From UBA9926 sp018645765 (GTDB lineage Bacteria; Pseudomonadota; Gammaproteobacteria; Pseudomonadales; Azotimanducaceae): a stretch of DNA of 64,000 nucleotides. Both the position numbers and the translations under genes were made by a program. The stretch lies in contig CASIBO010000011.1 of the NCBI GenBank assembly GCA_949372755.1, forward strand, positions 62,001-126,000, in the 5' to 3' direction. Position 1 is the stretch's first letter; the number at the start of each line of letters is the position of its first letter. Under the pieces are notes generated by a model, which saw only the letters and a list, made by a program, of their open reading frames with translations, was not told where the DNA came from and made no database searches. Shown here in pieces: positions 45,181-54,179 of the stretch.

Positions 45181-48100
45181 CTAGTTCGCTCCCGCCGGCC
45201 TAGGCGCATCTACAACAGTGGAATCACTATCATTAACAAAGTACATCTGCCCATCCAGCCTCTTAAAAAGACCTTCCATTTCTTTGCGATTGAACGGCCT
45301 AGACCCCAATCTTCCGAATACGGCAATTTGATTACCTGATTCATCAACGGCTCGGTCACGGTCAAGGCCTTTGGAGATCGAAAGCACCCGAGACTTGCTC
45401 GGCATCCAACCGATGACTTCTGGTTTTGGCTGGGGTGAGTAACCATAGAAGTTCGGTTGTGAAGAGGGGCTGGTCAACTGAAGTAACTTAAACCCAAACT
45501 CACCATCTGCCACATATCCAAACAACGACGCGTTGGTCGTTCCTACAACGATATCGGATGTATCTCTAAGCTGGCCTTGACCATCGAACATCTGATCCAA
45601 AACAGGGGCCTCTGGTTTTTCGATATTGATGATCGCGAGCCCATCTCCGCCTGCGGCAACATACGCATAGGTTCTAGCGAGATAAAGCTTGCGAGCATCT
45701 GCCAGCGCAACCGCACCATCCTTCACCAGCTTAGGCTGACTGGGTTCAGTAATGTCGACCACCCCAAGACCGGTTTCAGAGGTGTAAAACAAATAACGAA
45801 ACTGGGTTGCAAACGATCTCATGCCAGCCAGTTGAATGACCGACGTCACAACAGGCTCAAGCGGGTTATCAATGTTCAGGGTTATCAAACCTTGATCCGC
45901 AACAATGTAGGCAAAGCTGCCGTAAAGTGAAATAAAGCGAGCGCCATCCAACAATCCGTTTTTGTTCCAAGTTAGAGCGCGCTCTAAGAAGTTGTTGAGG
46001 GGGTCGCCATCACCAAACGTGTTGATATTGACAACAATCAACCCTTCTTCTGCATCCGTCACAAAAGCATAGCTAAACAACGGATGCATGCTCTGTTCTT
46101 GATTCACCTCTTGCATAAACTTGGTGTTCTTGGGGGGATGCACTGGTTGTGTCGTCCCAATTGCAAAGCAAGTTGCCTGCTTCGATCCAACATGCGCGTT
46201 ATGGCCTAGCGGTGAAAAAGGCGCCCGAACAATCCGTTCTGAAATCGATTTATTAGCGATATTAGCAATATCATAAACTCTAAAACCGCCGCTGCCCTCT
46301 GCAACATACAAGTACTCTCCTCGATGCTGAAGACATTGGACCGCGCCATCAGCGCTCTGGAAAACGTTGCTGATCTCCTCCAGCGCACCGGTCTCACCCG
46401 AATAGCCATTGTCTCGATCGAATGCCGTACCGCGAACCCAGCTCTTCAACTCTCTATCATTATCAGAAACATGATTTTCATAATAATCTGGATAAGCATA
46501 ACGATGGAGGTAAGACCCAAAAACAGCCTGCGGCTCCTCGTACTCGGTCACTCTCACAGCCCAAAGACCGTTCTCTGTTCCGGCATAGCTGTGGAGTCCA
46601 ACAAAATTGATGAAGTTGGTTCCTAGCAGTAGGGTCTGAGCCATAATTGCATTGTTATCGCCATTTGCAGACAAATGGCAATCCGAGCACACCCGCGTCT
46701 CTTCTTTTCGAACGGTATGAGGAAAATGAGGCGCAAAGGCCTGCGATGAGAAACCCGCCGCGGATACCGGTGGTTGCTGAACGTAAATTCTTTCTCGATT
46801 GATATTAGTAGAACTGAGGAGCAACGCGGACGTCGACCGAATCGGCGCAATCACATTCCCTTTCGTTGTTTGATGCCGGCCCAACTGAAAGATTTGATCC
46901 CGGGCAACCTGTGGATTGTATGTGGCAAAATTACGAGTCTCGCCTACATCATACTTGTGGCTCTCGGTTTTCCAATTTGCTTCTATGGGCAAGTGACAAC
47001 CGCCACACGAGGTTGACCAAGACAAATGACAGCTATAGCAGGTCATGTTGTCCCCATGTGCGATCTGCTCATAACCTGATTCGCCACTACTTTCCTTCTT
47101 GGACGACCGTACTAACTTCGCGGCCGCCGCCTTTTCATTAAAGCTCCCGTGTGTTGGATCAACTGCATCTCGGGTTAACGAAACTTCCCACTCAAGGTTG
47201 GGGTCCAAAACAGAACGCTGAATCAGAGTCCTTACGCCCGAGGACTCAATCCATTCAAAGCGCTTTTTACCATCTGAGTTCCTAATCAGACTCAAATCCT
47301 CACCGCCCGTCGGCGCAGCAACATTTGATGTCATTAAGGACGGATAACTTTCGGTCGTACCATGACAATCTTTACAGCCGATCTGTACCGCGTTTGCGAC
47401 CTCTCCATGAATAAACCCATTGCCATGACCATCTTGGCTAAAGTGGCAGTCCACACACTGCATGCCCTTCTCGGCATGAATTGACATCAGGTGCACGGCT
47501 TTACCCGGATTGACGCCGATTTCCACAAACTTCGCCTCGCCCTCTTTGCGAAACTTCTCAGGGTCATCGTTAGCGACTTTGTTGCCTGCCTCATCTAACA
47601 GGTTCCCAGCTCTATCCCGTTTGAATACCGCCCTAAAATTCCATCCATGCCCATGATAGTCAGCAAATTGAGTATCTTTCAGCGTCTCATTCAGGTCGTA
47701 GACATCCCTTAGGAAGTCTTCACTTGCCCACTTACCTCTGGGCGCCGCACCTTCGGGATTCCTATCGAGCACCGCTCGTGCCTCGTCACTTGTAGGGTAA
47801 ACTTGCTCTTCCGGCCACATCGATGGGGCATCGGATTCATAATCCCACATCGTATAACCGAGATAAGAATTAAGAAATATATTGGGTTGGTGCATGTGAC
47901 ACGTCATGCATTGAGAGGTGGGTATCGCGGACGTGAACACGTGTTCAATCGGATGCCCCGATTCATTTTTGTCAATGGTGACGTCAGAGGTGAAGCTTTT
48001 GCCATCCCGACCATATTTAGCATAGGTTAAGCTGTGTCTCGGCTCTCGATCGTTCGCATAAACGACGTGGCAGGACGCACACCCACTGGCTCTATAGTCT

Positions 48101-49197
48101 CCTTGCTGATCATTCGTACCCATCATCGTTGTAAAAGGGTCATTCAACCTGGTCTTGTGTATATTCAGGACAGGTATCGCCACTCTTAACCCGGTGCCGG
48201 GTCCTCGGTTGGATTGTCTAATGTCCGGGCGCCCAGGTTCTTCTAGCCGCTGCAACAACCCAGTGGCATTGGGCAGTCCGATTTCAGGAAACTGCGTGTT
48301 GATATTCCGCCCGCCTTTTTCAAAAACGCGAAAAACATCCGCCGGCGGCACCACCTGCCAAGCAGGCAAAGGCAACAAAGAGGGCAAAGCACCTCTAAGC
48401 TTTTCTTTTTCACTGAGCGTCCCGTCCTGGTCAGTCGGGCTCGTCAACATTGCAGGCAGCCCTTCCTGCGTATGCGCCTCGCCTAGGATATAGTTTTTGT
48501 AAGGCAAGATACCGTTATTGTAAGAAGCCCCACCCCAAAGCATGGCGCCAGTTGCCATCAACGATCTTTCAGCAGCTTCAATGGTATCCAGATGACACGC
48601 CCCACAGGCCATCCGCACAACGCGATAATCTGATGGGTTCATAAAGCGAACGAACTCCGGCGACTCTTTCAACAGTTTCGCAAAGGATCGTTTGGGGTTC
48701 TCACTACCCGGCCAAACACTCGGGTAGGTTGGTAGGATATGGGCCGCGTCCATTGCCGCTTTGTAACCAGACGGGTAATCGTGGTCCTCTCCATGGGCGT
48801 CATAATGATCGTCACCATGATGATCCTCACCTGCGAGATCTTTGCCTGCACCACCTTTATCAGGATGAGGCTCGGCCGAAGCATGCGACGCTAACGCAGC
48901 CTCCGGAGCAACCCAAAGATCGCCTGCCCACTGAACATTGGCGTTTCCACCGTGACAGTCAGTACACCCCAGCACAACGCTTGGCGCTTTGTGCATGGTT
49001 TTATGTTCAGCTTTCGCGTGGCAGGTTTGACAACCCGCCGTTTTCAGCTCGGCGGTCGCAGCGTCTTGAGAGAAAGGCGCTGGCACCATCTCAGGATAGC
49101 TTCGGGGGAAAGCCTCACCCATTCCTTTGCTTGCGCCTAGGCACGAACTGACCACAATCAGTTGCATCAACAATAATAATAAAAATTTAAAAATCAT
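45181..49197 (-). CDS. Decaheme cytochrome c lipoprotein with LVIVD-type beta-propeller
   Basis: The 1338-residue protein has a lipobox-like signal (LIVVSSC, Cys19) and ten CxxCH sites: CQTCH 56, CTDCH 78, then CGACH, CASCH, CMTCH, CVDCH, CKDCH, CYSCH, CGGCH and CSDCH. A His/Asp-rich insert (HHGDDHYDAHGEDHD) lies between the second and third. From about residue 955 to 1300 there are repeated blades such as EYLYVAEGSGGFRVYDI, FAYIVADQGLITLNI, GLGVVDITEPSQPK and AYVAAGGDGLAIINIEKP, the LVIVD repeat pattern. It is probably anchored to the outer membrane and, with the barrel encoded seven bases downstream, suggests a surface redox protein. Substrate unknown. Confidence 0.83.
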   Translation of the reverse strand: MIFKFLLLLLMQLIVVSSCLGASKGMGEAFPRSYPEMVPAPFSQDAATAELKTAGCQTCHAKAEHKTMHKAPSVVLGCTDCHGGNANVQWAGDLWVAPEAALASHASAEPHPDKGGAGKDLAGEDHHGDDHYDAHGEDHDYPSGYKAAMDAAHILPTYPSVWPGSENPKRSFAKLLKESPEFVRFMNPSDYRVVRMACGACHLDTIEAAERSLMATGAMLWGGASYNNGILPYKNYILGEAHTQEGLPAMLTSPTDQDGTLSEKEKLRGALPSLLPLPAWQVVPPADVFRVFEKGGRNINTQFPEIGLPNATGLLQRLEEPGRPDIRQSNRGPGTGLRVAIPVLNIHKTRLNDPFTTMMGTNDQQGDYRASGCASCHVVYANDREPRHSLTYAKYGRDGKSFTSDVTIDKNESGHPIEHVFTSAIPTSQCMTCHMHQPNIFLNSYLGYTMWDYESDAPSMWPEEQVYPTSDEARAVLDRNPEGAAPRGKWASEDFLRDVYDLNETLKDTQFADYHGHGWNFRAVFKRDRAGNLLDEAGNKVANDDPEKFRKEGEAKFVEIGVNPGKAVHLMSIHAEKGMQCVDCHFSQDGHGNGFIHGEVANAVQIGCKDCHGTTESYPSLMTSNVAAPTGGEDLSLIRNSDGKKRFEWIESSGVRTLIQRSVLDPNLEWEVSLTRDAVDPTHGSFNEKAAAAKLVRSSKKESSGESGYEQIAHGDNMTCYSCHLSWSTSCGGCHLPIEANWKTESHKYDVGETRNFATYNPQVARDQIFQLGRHQTTKGNVIAPIRSTSALLLSSTNINRERIYVQQPPVSAAGFSSQAFAPHFPHTVRKEETRVCSDCHLSANGDNNAIMAQTLLLGTNFINFVGLHSYAGTENGLWAVRVTEYEEPQAVFGSYLHRYAYPDYYENHVSDNDRELKSWVRGTAFDRDNGYSGETGALEEISNVFQSADGAVQCLQHRGEYLYVAEGSGGFRVYDIANIANKSISERIVRAPFSPLGHNAHVGSKQATCFAIGTTQPVHPPKNTKFMQEVNQEQSMHPLFSYAFVTDAEEGLIVVNINTFGDGDPLNNFLERALTWNKNGLLDGARFISLYGSFAYIVADQGLITLNIDNPLEPVVTSVIQLAGMRSFATQFRYLFYTSETGLGVVDITEPSQPKLVKDGAVALADARKLYLARTYAYVAAGGDGLAIINIEKPEAPVLDQMFDGQGQLRDTSDIVVGTTNASLFGYVADGEFGFKLLQLTSPSSQPNFYGYSPQPKPEVIGWMPSKSRVLSISKGLDRDRAVDESGNQIAVFGRLGSRPFNRKEMEGLFKRLDGQMYFVNDSDSTVVDAPRPAGAN

Positions 49198-49204
49198 ATT
49201 TATA

Positions 49205-50983
49205 TCAATAACTTATAACAACATTAAGGAGGCTACTATAAAAGCGATCATCGTCTCGAGTACTGTCAAATAAACGACTAAAACCGGCACCCGGCATCAG
49301 CTCGGCATAAGAAAATCGAATAACAAAATTTTGAATAAAGCCCGGTCGATAGATTAAAGAAGTTGAGGCATCAACGCCGATCTTCCGGGAGATACCATTC
49401 TGCATCCTCAGCTGGCTTATCCCATCGACTTCGTCGAACCAAAGATGATTGTAATTAACAGACCATCGCAAGCTCGGAGTCAGATCGAAGTCAGCACCTG
49501 CCCCCAAAAGCATCAGTCCTGGGTTGCTGAAAAAACTTTGCCCCTGCTCTTTTGAGGAACGGAGCGAGGGTAGCAACCCATTTCGGCCATTTAAGCCTAT
49601 CCCCCTGCCCCCACCCACAAAGGGTATGCTTTGGCGCATCCAGTAGCTGGTGTCTGCACCAGCGATAAGAGGATTCTCGAAGATCGCATCAAATCCGTTG
49701 GCTTTATCATCATAAACATCGTCATCGCCGGATGCGTATACCCCCGACAAACGATAACGCTGCCAATCGTTATCCATAGAGAGCTCTAAGGCAAGGAAAT
49801 GGCTCCTAATTTTGCTGGCCCGAGAAGTCATCGGGTTATTTTTATCCTGGCCAAAGGCTGCGTAGGCAGATCCCGCCACGTTGAGCCTCCCGTATCGTCC
49901 ATCAAGGGAATAACCTAGGTAGGTGACGTTGTAGCGACGCGGCCGCAAATCACCGATCAAAGCAGGCCGAGTGGGGAAGCCGTTGGCATCAATTGCTTGC
50001 CTGCGATTTTCCTCATTCAGATTAGCGGTGATTGAGATTTGGCTGGTTAGGCCTGGTGACGGGAAGTCTTGACGATACAGGTTTGCCGTTAAAATATGAT
50101 CTCGACGGAGCGGCGTGCTCAAGTCATTCAGACCACTATTCACATCTTTATCAAGCCGCCGGAAGTACGCTAGGTTATATTGATACCGATTGTTATCGCG
50201 ATTGCCAAAGAGTCGAACCCCCATCAAGGCGTCTTGAAGCAGAAAGCCTCTGAAGTCGCTCGAAAATGGTTGGATCCCTATCCGTACGGAGTCAAAATCA
50301 TAACGACTTCCAACATTCCTTATATGATAGTCGTAGAAGGCTTCTTGCAGAGCGCCGAAATTTCGGCTTCTCTTCCCAAATTTACTAGGTTGCACATAAA
50401 GAATTCGACGCTCGTTAATATCGACCCGGTTGAAATTAAATGCGGGTGTTAATCGAAATTCCCAATCTTGTGGCTTAAAAGTTGTTGACCCCTTAATCAG
50501 TGATAGGCTCGCGATGATCGTCTGACTAAAGATATTGCTTTGACCATCGCCGTGAAGGTCGTACTGCCCTGCATCACCGGTTGTTTGAACCCCTACTGGG
50601 ATCGGAAAAGTTCGGGGTTCGACAACCGTATCTGAGACCAAACCCAATGCAAAAAACAAATCTTTGGAACCTAGTATCGGCCGATCGCCCTTCAAGGTGT
50701 TCTGGTTATAAGGATCCCACCAGCGCTCATTCACGCCAATGGACTCAACGATTCGCCATCGATCAGGCAAGGCCTCTAACATCCCGCCCTCGCGTTGCAA
50801 CAACCGAATATCGAGCGGAGCCATCCGGTCTAAATCTTGGCGAGACCGATTCGGTCGAGGGTTTTGAGTAACAGAAACGGGGTCGTTACTGATTTCCAGC
50901 GATTTTTGATCCTGATCAAGCGCACCAAAGGCTTGTGCCGGCAGCAGCATTACCAGCGCAATAAACAGGACGTTATTTACCAT
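49205..50983 (-). CDS. Outer-membrane beta-barrel protein of the redox operon
   Basis: With the start at 50983 the product is 592 residues: signal peptide (VNNVLFIALVMLLPAQAFG), a roughly 100-residue periplasmic part, then alternating amphipathic strands to a C-terminal aromatic end (LLNVVISY). Strand-like pieces with Tyr/Arg alternation include GIQPFSSDFRGFL, GVRLFGNRDNNRYQYNLAYF and RYRLSGVYASG. Its ATG lies inside the last codons of the upstream lipoprotein gene (11-base overlap). Size and context resemble the porin component of MtrAB/PioAB-type conduits, but I see no sequence signature proving that; it may be a distinct family. Confidence 0.75.
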   Translation of the reverse strand: MVNNVLFIALVMLLPAQAFGALDQDQKSLEISNDPVSVTQNPRPNRSRQDLDRMAPLDIRLLQREGGMLEALPDRWRIVESIGVNERWWDPYNQNTLKGDRPILGSKDLFFALGLVSDTVVEPRTFPIPVGVQTTGDAGQYDLHGDGQSNIFSQTIIASLSLIKGSTTFKPQDWEFRLTPAFNFNRVDINERRILYVQPSKFGKRSRNFGALQEAFYDYHIRNVGSRYDFDSVRIGIQPFSSDFRGFLLQDALMGVRLFGNRDNNRYQYNLAYFRRLDKDVNSGLNDLSTPLRRDHILTANLYRQDFPSPGLTSQISITANLNEENRRQAIDANGFPTRPALIGDLRPRRYNVTYLGYSLDGRYGRLNVAGSAYAAFGQDKNNPMTSRASKIRSHFLALELSMDNDWQRYRLSGVYASGDDDVYDDKANGFDAIFENPLIAGADTSYWMRQSIPFVGGGRGIGLNGRNGLLPSLRSSKEQGQSFFSNPGLMLLGAGADFDLTPSLRWSVNYNHLWFDEVDGISQLRMQNGISRKIGVDASTSLIYRPGFIQNFVIRFSYAELMPGAGFSRLFDSTRDDDRFYSSLLNVVISY

Positions 50984-52928
50984 TGCAAACCTCTTGCTCA
51001 CTTTCGTCGAGAAAAGGATTAAAAGGGCATGAGATGTACCGCAACCGAACGTTATCGACTTCAATCGTGTCCGCTCTTATTTCTTTCGGAGCATTTCCAA
51101 ACGTACCAGAAGCCTCTCCTGCTAGGTGAACACTTAAAAAAGCAATCATGTCGTCCTGGTCAACCCCATCGCCCGAAACACCAATGCCACCAATCAAGGT
51201 AGATCCACGATAAATGGGCACGCTTCCTGGAAAAATTTGAATCCCGTTTTCAAGCAAGTGGATATCGTTACCCTCATTTGACAATCCGACGCACTCATTC
51301 GCGCCTGGATCCTCAGAAACCCCGTCGACAAAGCCCAAGTGCTTTACGAGTTCTGGCCGCACGAGACTTTCCTGCAACCCCGTGGCAAATGGACTCCACT
51401 CCGTAATCGGCCTAGACAAAGGCCCATGGGGACGTCCTAGTTCGCCATCAGGGAAGTAGGGTCTCGATAAATTCCCACCTGCTCTATCTGAGAAGGCATG
51501 CTGCCCAGTTAAGGCTAGCGGATCATTCAGAAATACACGTACCCTTTGAACGTAGTCCGAAATTTCATCTCTGTTCAAGCCAACTAAATAGGTGGCAGCC
51601 AACTCACTAGAGAAAAAAGTCGCTGTACGGGCTTTCTGAACGGCAACGTCAAGCCCAAAAATCGGCGCGTCTGAGCCAATCACTAACCCCAATATTTCGC
51701 CGGTTGTATCCACAACAACCATCGATACGCGTGCCGACTGGTTGAGCGGTCGTCGAATTTGTCCGCGTGCTGCTGACATGGTCTGATGGGCGGTTTCGAG
51801 AAGCTGCCTGACCTCATCCTTGGTTAATGGCATTTCACTGCCGCCACCATCTGCAGCGGCTTTTATTGGGAATCGATTCCTGCCTGCACCGTCGCTTAAA
51901 ATAAACGCACCCGGAATCGCAAACTCATCTCGCGTGGACGGCCTGACGCCGGAACCCTCTTGACCATACTGTTGGCCGGCTTTGATACCTTGAGCCGAAT
52001 CAAAGTAGCCCGGAACAGAAATCAAACTGGCGTCGATCAAATCTCTATCAGACTGCGCGAGTGCATCAACGAGATTACTGGCGGGCTCTACGAGCGCGGC
52101 ATCTGAATACCTGAGTAAGGTGCCATCCACTGAAATTTTGTCCGCGCGAATCTCAGCTGGTGGCAGAAAGTGTGACGCCGCTAAAAGTGCAATGGCCTCA
52201 TCTATATCTTCGTCAAAATCTTCAACATTATCGTCAAACCCATAGATTGCTTTCGTACTCACACCAATACCACCGACCAGGACCCCCTCCTTGTAAAGGG
52301 GGAAGCCGCCGGGATCTGCCGACATTCCCAGAGGCGACTTTCTGGGCCCAATGTTGTGGTCAAGCTCAGTCTCAGCTGACGCCATCACATCCGAACAGGC
52401 TAGTTGAGAAAACTGCAATCCAAATAAAGGCCCACTTTCCAACCCAACCGTGTACGTGGTGGGCGGGAAGTGAGGCTGAATGATCATACTCGCCGTGCGC
52501 GTGCTAAACGCGTTCCCGCCCGACGAGACGTACGCGCCAGTAACCGCCTTTGAGATTGCAACCGCCGTTCTCGGGACCAGCGCAGACTGCAACCCAACGT
52601 TTCCAGACGCCGTCTCAGCGCCCGGCCCCGGCGCGACCTGTACGTACCGAGTACTTACCCCGTGCTGAGACACTGCTAAAATATTACCAACTCGATCACT
52701 AATACTGACAACACCTGTAGCACCACGCGCAATCATCTGCTCAATCGCTTGATCTAAAATACCCGCCACATCTTCGGGCAACAGCCGCTTTGCCGCCGCT
52801 AGGGTGTCATCAGGAGGCAGAGCTGAGGGCTGAGGCATTGGCGCCTTTTCGACTGAATCAGAGCCACCACAAGCTGCGAGCAAAACAATCGTTAAGTAAC
52901 TAAAAATTTTGAGCAGTTCTTTAAGCAA
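50973..52928 (-). CDS. Lipoprotein with two GlcG/HbpS-like domains
   Basis: The 651-residue protein begins with a lipobox signal (LTIVLLAAC, Cys20). Two related halves follow: the first includes AIEQMIARGATGVVSISDRVGNILAVS, FSTRTASMIIQPHFPP and LYKEGVLVGGIGVS; the second repeats the plan with VSMVVVDTTGEILGLVIGS, KARTATFFSSEL and IYRGSTLIGGIGVSGDGVDQDD. This is the GlcG/HbpS (DUF336) pattern; HbpS binds heme and senses redox stress in Streptomyces. Start appears to be TTG at 52928 without a strong ribosome-binding site. First gene of the redox operon. Confidence 0.8.
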   Translation of the reverse strand: MLKELLKIFSYLTIVLLAACGGSDSVEKAPMPQPSALPPDDTLAAAKRLLPEDVAGILDQAIEQMIARGATGVVSISDRVGNILAVSQHGVSTRYVQVAPGPGAETASGNVGLQSALVPRTAVAISKAVTGAYVSSGGNAFSTRTASMIIQPHFPPTTYTVGLESGPLFGLQFSQLACSDVMASAETELDHNIGPRKSPLGMSADPGGFPLYKEGVLVGGIGVSTKAIYGFDDNVEDFDEDIDEAIALLAASHFLPPAEIRADKISVDGTLLRYSDAALVEPASNLVDALAQSDRDLIDASLISVPGYFDSAQGIKAGQQYGQEGSGVRPSTRDEFAIPGAFILSDGAGRNRFPIKAAADGGGSEMPLTKDEVRQLLETAHQTMSAARGQIRRPLNQSARVSMVVVDTTGEILGLVIGSDAPIFGLDVAVQKARTATFFSSELAATYLVGLNRDEISDYVQRVRVFLNDPLALTGQHAFSDRAGGNLSRPYFPDGELGRPHGPLSRPITEWSPFATGLQESLVRPELVKHLGFVDGVSEDPGANECVGLSNEGNDIHLLENGIQIFPGSVPIYRGSTLIGGIGVSGDGVDQDDMIAFLSVHLAGEASGTFGNAPKEIRADTIEVDNVRLRYISCPFNPFLDESEQEVCNGK

Positions 52929-52995
52929 TCTATAAATTCACACATTGGGAGGTTAAGCTATTATCAACGCAAGAAACTGAAATTCTTGTATCAAA

Positions 52996-53024
52996 TTCAT
53001 AAAGGCTAGTATGTCACGTAACAA
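52996..53024 (-). promoter_or_regulatory. Candidate sigma-70 promoter of the redox operon
   Basis: On the minus strand TTGTTA (53019-53024), a 17-base spacer and TATGAA (52996-53001) lie about 70 bases before the first gene. Match is 4/6 for each hexamer. No clear operator dyad was seen next to it. Confidence 0.35.
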
Positions 53025-53191
53025 TACCCAATGTGGCTTTTTCTTAAAAAAAACAGGGTGCCCAACGGACAAACGTACGAGCCATTCATAAACAAACAAG
53101 ACAAGGGCTAAGGCGTCTATTTCCTTTCGCGACTCAATACGCTCTTATCTTGTCTAGCACCTCAACTAAAAACGCTCAGGAATGCCCCACG

Positions 53192-53929
53192 ATGATCGAA
53201 CACAACCTAGAGATCCAAACCCAAGATGGCCTCATGAACACCTTCGTGACCCATCCTGAAGAAAACGGCCCCTTTCCAGTGGTCTTGTTTTATATGGATG
53301 CCCCGGGCAAACGCGAAGAACTGCATGACATGGCGCGAAGGATTGCAACGACTGGCTACGTTGTGGTCTTGCCAAATCTTTACTACCGTCGAACAAAGGC
53401 GTTTGTTTGGGACCGATCGGATGCGGCTATGAAGGCTATGTTTGAAATGACCAAGCACTTATCCCTTGAGTTAATCATGCAAGACACTGCTGCCCTTTTA
53501 GACTTTGTTGACCATTTTGACGCCGCAAACAGCGACCGAGTTGGCGCCGTCGGCTACTGCATGAGTGGACCTTTTGTGTTTAAAGCGGCTGGCTACTACC
53601 CCGAACGAATCGCCTGCGCCGCCTCAATCTACGGCGCGAACTTACTCACCAAACGAGATGACTCACCACACCTGACCGCTCAGAACATCACCGGTGAGAT
53701 GTATTTTGCCTGCGCCGAGATTGATCACTTTGCACCCAAGGACACGATCGATGCACTTGAGGGCCATCTTAAAGAAAGCCACATTAACTACCGATTAGAG
53801 TGGTACCCCGGGGCCGAACATGGCTTTGCCTTTCCCGGCCGCGGTGCGATCTATCACAAACCGAGTGCAGAGCGGCATTGGGAGAGATTGCATGATTTAT
53901 TTGATCGCAACTTAAAAACCGATGACTAA
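53192..53929 (+). CDS. Dienelactone hydrolase family protein
   Basis: A 245-residue alpha/beta hydrolase. The nucleophile is Cys123 in GAVGYCMSG and the catalytic His lies in EHGFAFPGR, the dienelactone-hydrolase arrangement. The N-terminus LEIQTQDGLMNTFV and PVVLFYMDAPGKREEL are also typical. The family cleaves lactone or ester bonds, for example in chlorocatechol breakdown, but many members have other ester substrates. ATG at 53192 is preferred over an upstream TTG at 53150. It is the first of four plus-strand genes that may form a catabolic group. Confidence 0.86.
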   Translation: MIEHNLEIQTQDGLMNTFVTHPEENGPFPVVLFYMDAPGKREELHDMARRIATTGYVVVLPNLYYRRTKAFVWDRSDAAMKAMFEMTKHLSLELIMQDTAALLDFVDHFDAANSDRVGAVGYCMSGPFVFKAAGYYPERIACAASIYGANLLTKRDDSPHLTAQNITGEMYFACAEIDHFAPKDTIDALEGHLKESHINYRLEWYPGAEHGFAFPGRGAIYHKPSAERHWERLHDLFDRNLKTDD

Positions 53930-54179
53930 AGACCCCAAAGCGTAAACCGATGGGGTGCCGCCTTAATTTCAACCCAGGCTGGATCCATCGGATCGCCAAA
54001 CATGTCCTGCCTTGAATAAAAGCCTCAGATCGACAACACTCGCTCAAAATGCCGCGCACACCCGCCCCGTTTCCATACGGCAAAACAGCACTTCGCAGCG
54101 CCAGACAAGGGAAGTCGAACCACCCTTGTGGATTCTGTGATATCTTGTCCCCCGGTTGAAAACCCCCAAGGCTCTTGCT

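Noticed and set aside
36746..52928. Orthologues of MtrCAB or a nitrification c554 system
   Set aside because: Component types are similar, but I see no MtrB, hydroxylamine oxidoreductase or other diagnostic signature. Kept as analogy only.
53932..53956. Hairpin after the dienelactone hydrolase gene (ACCCCA with TGGGGT)
   Set aside because: Short stem with a large loop and no U tract; not strong enough to call a terminator.
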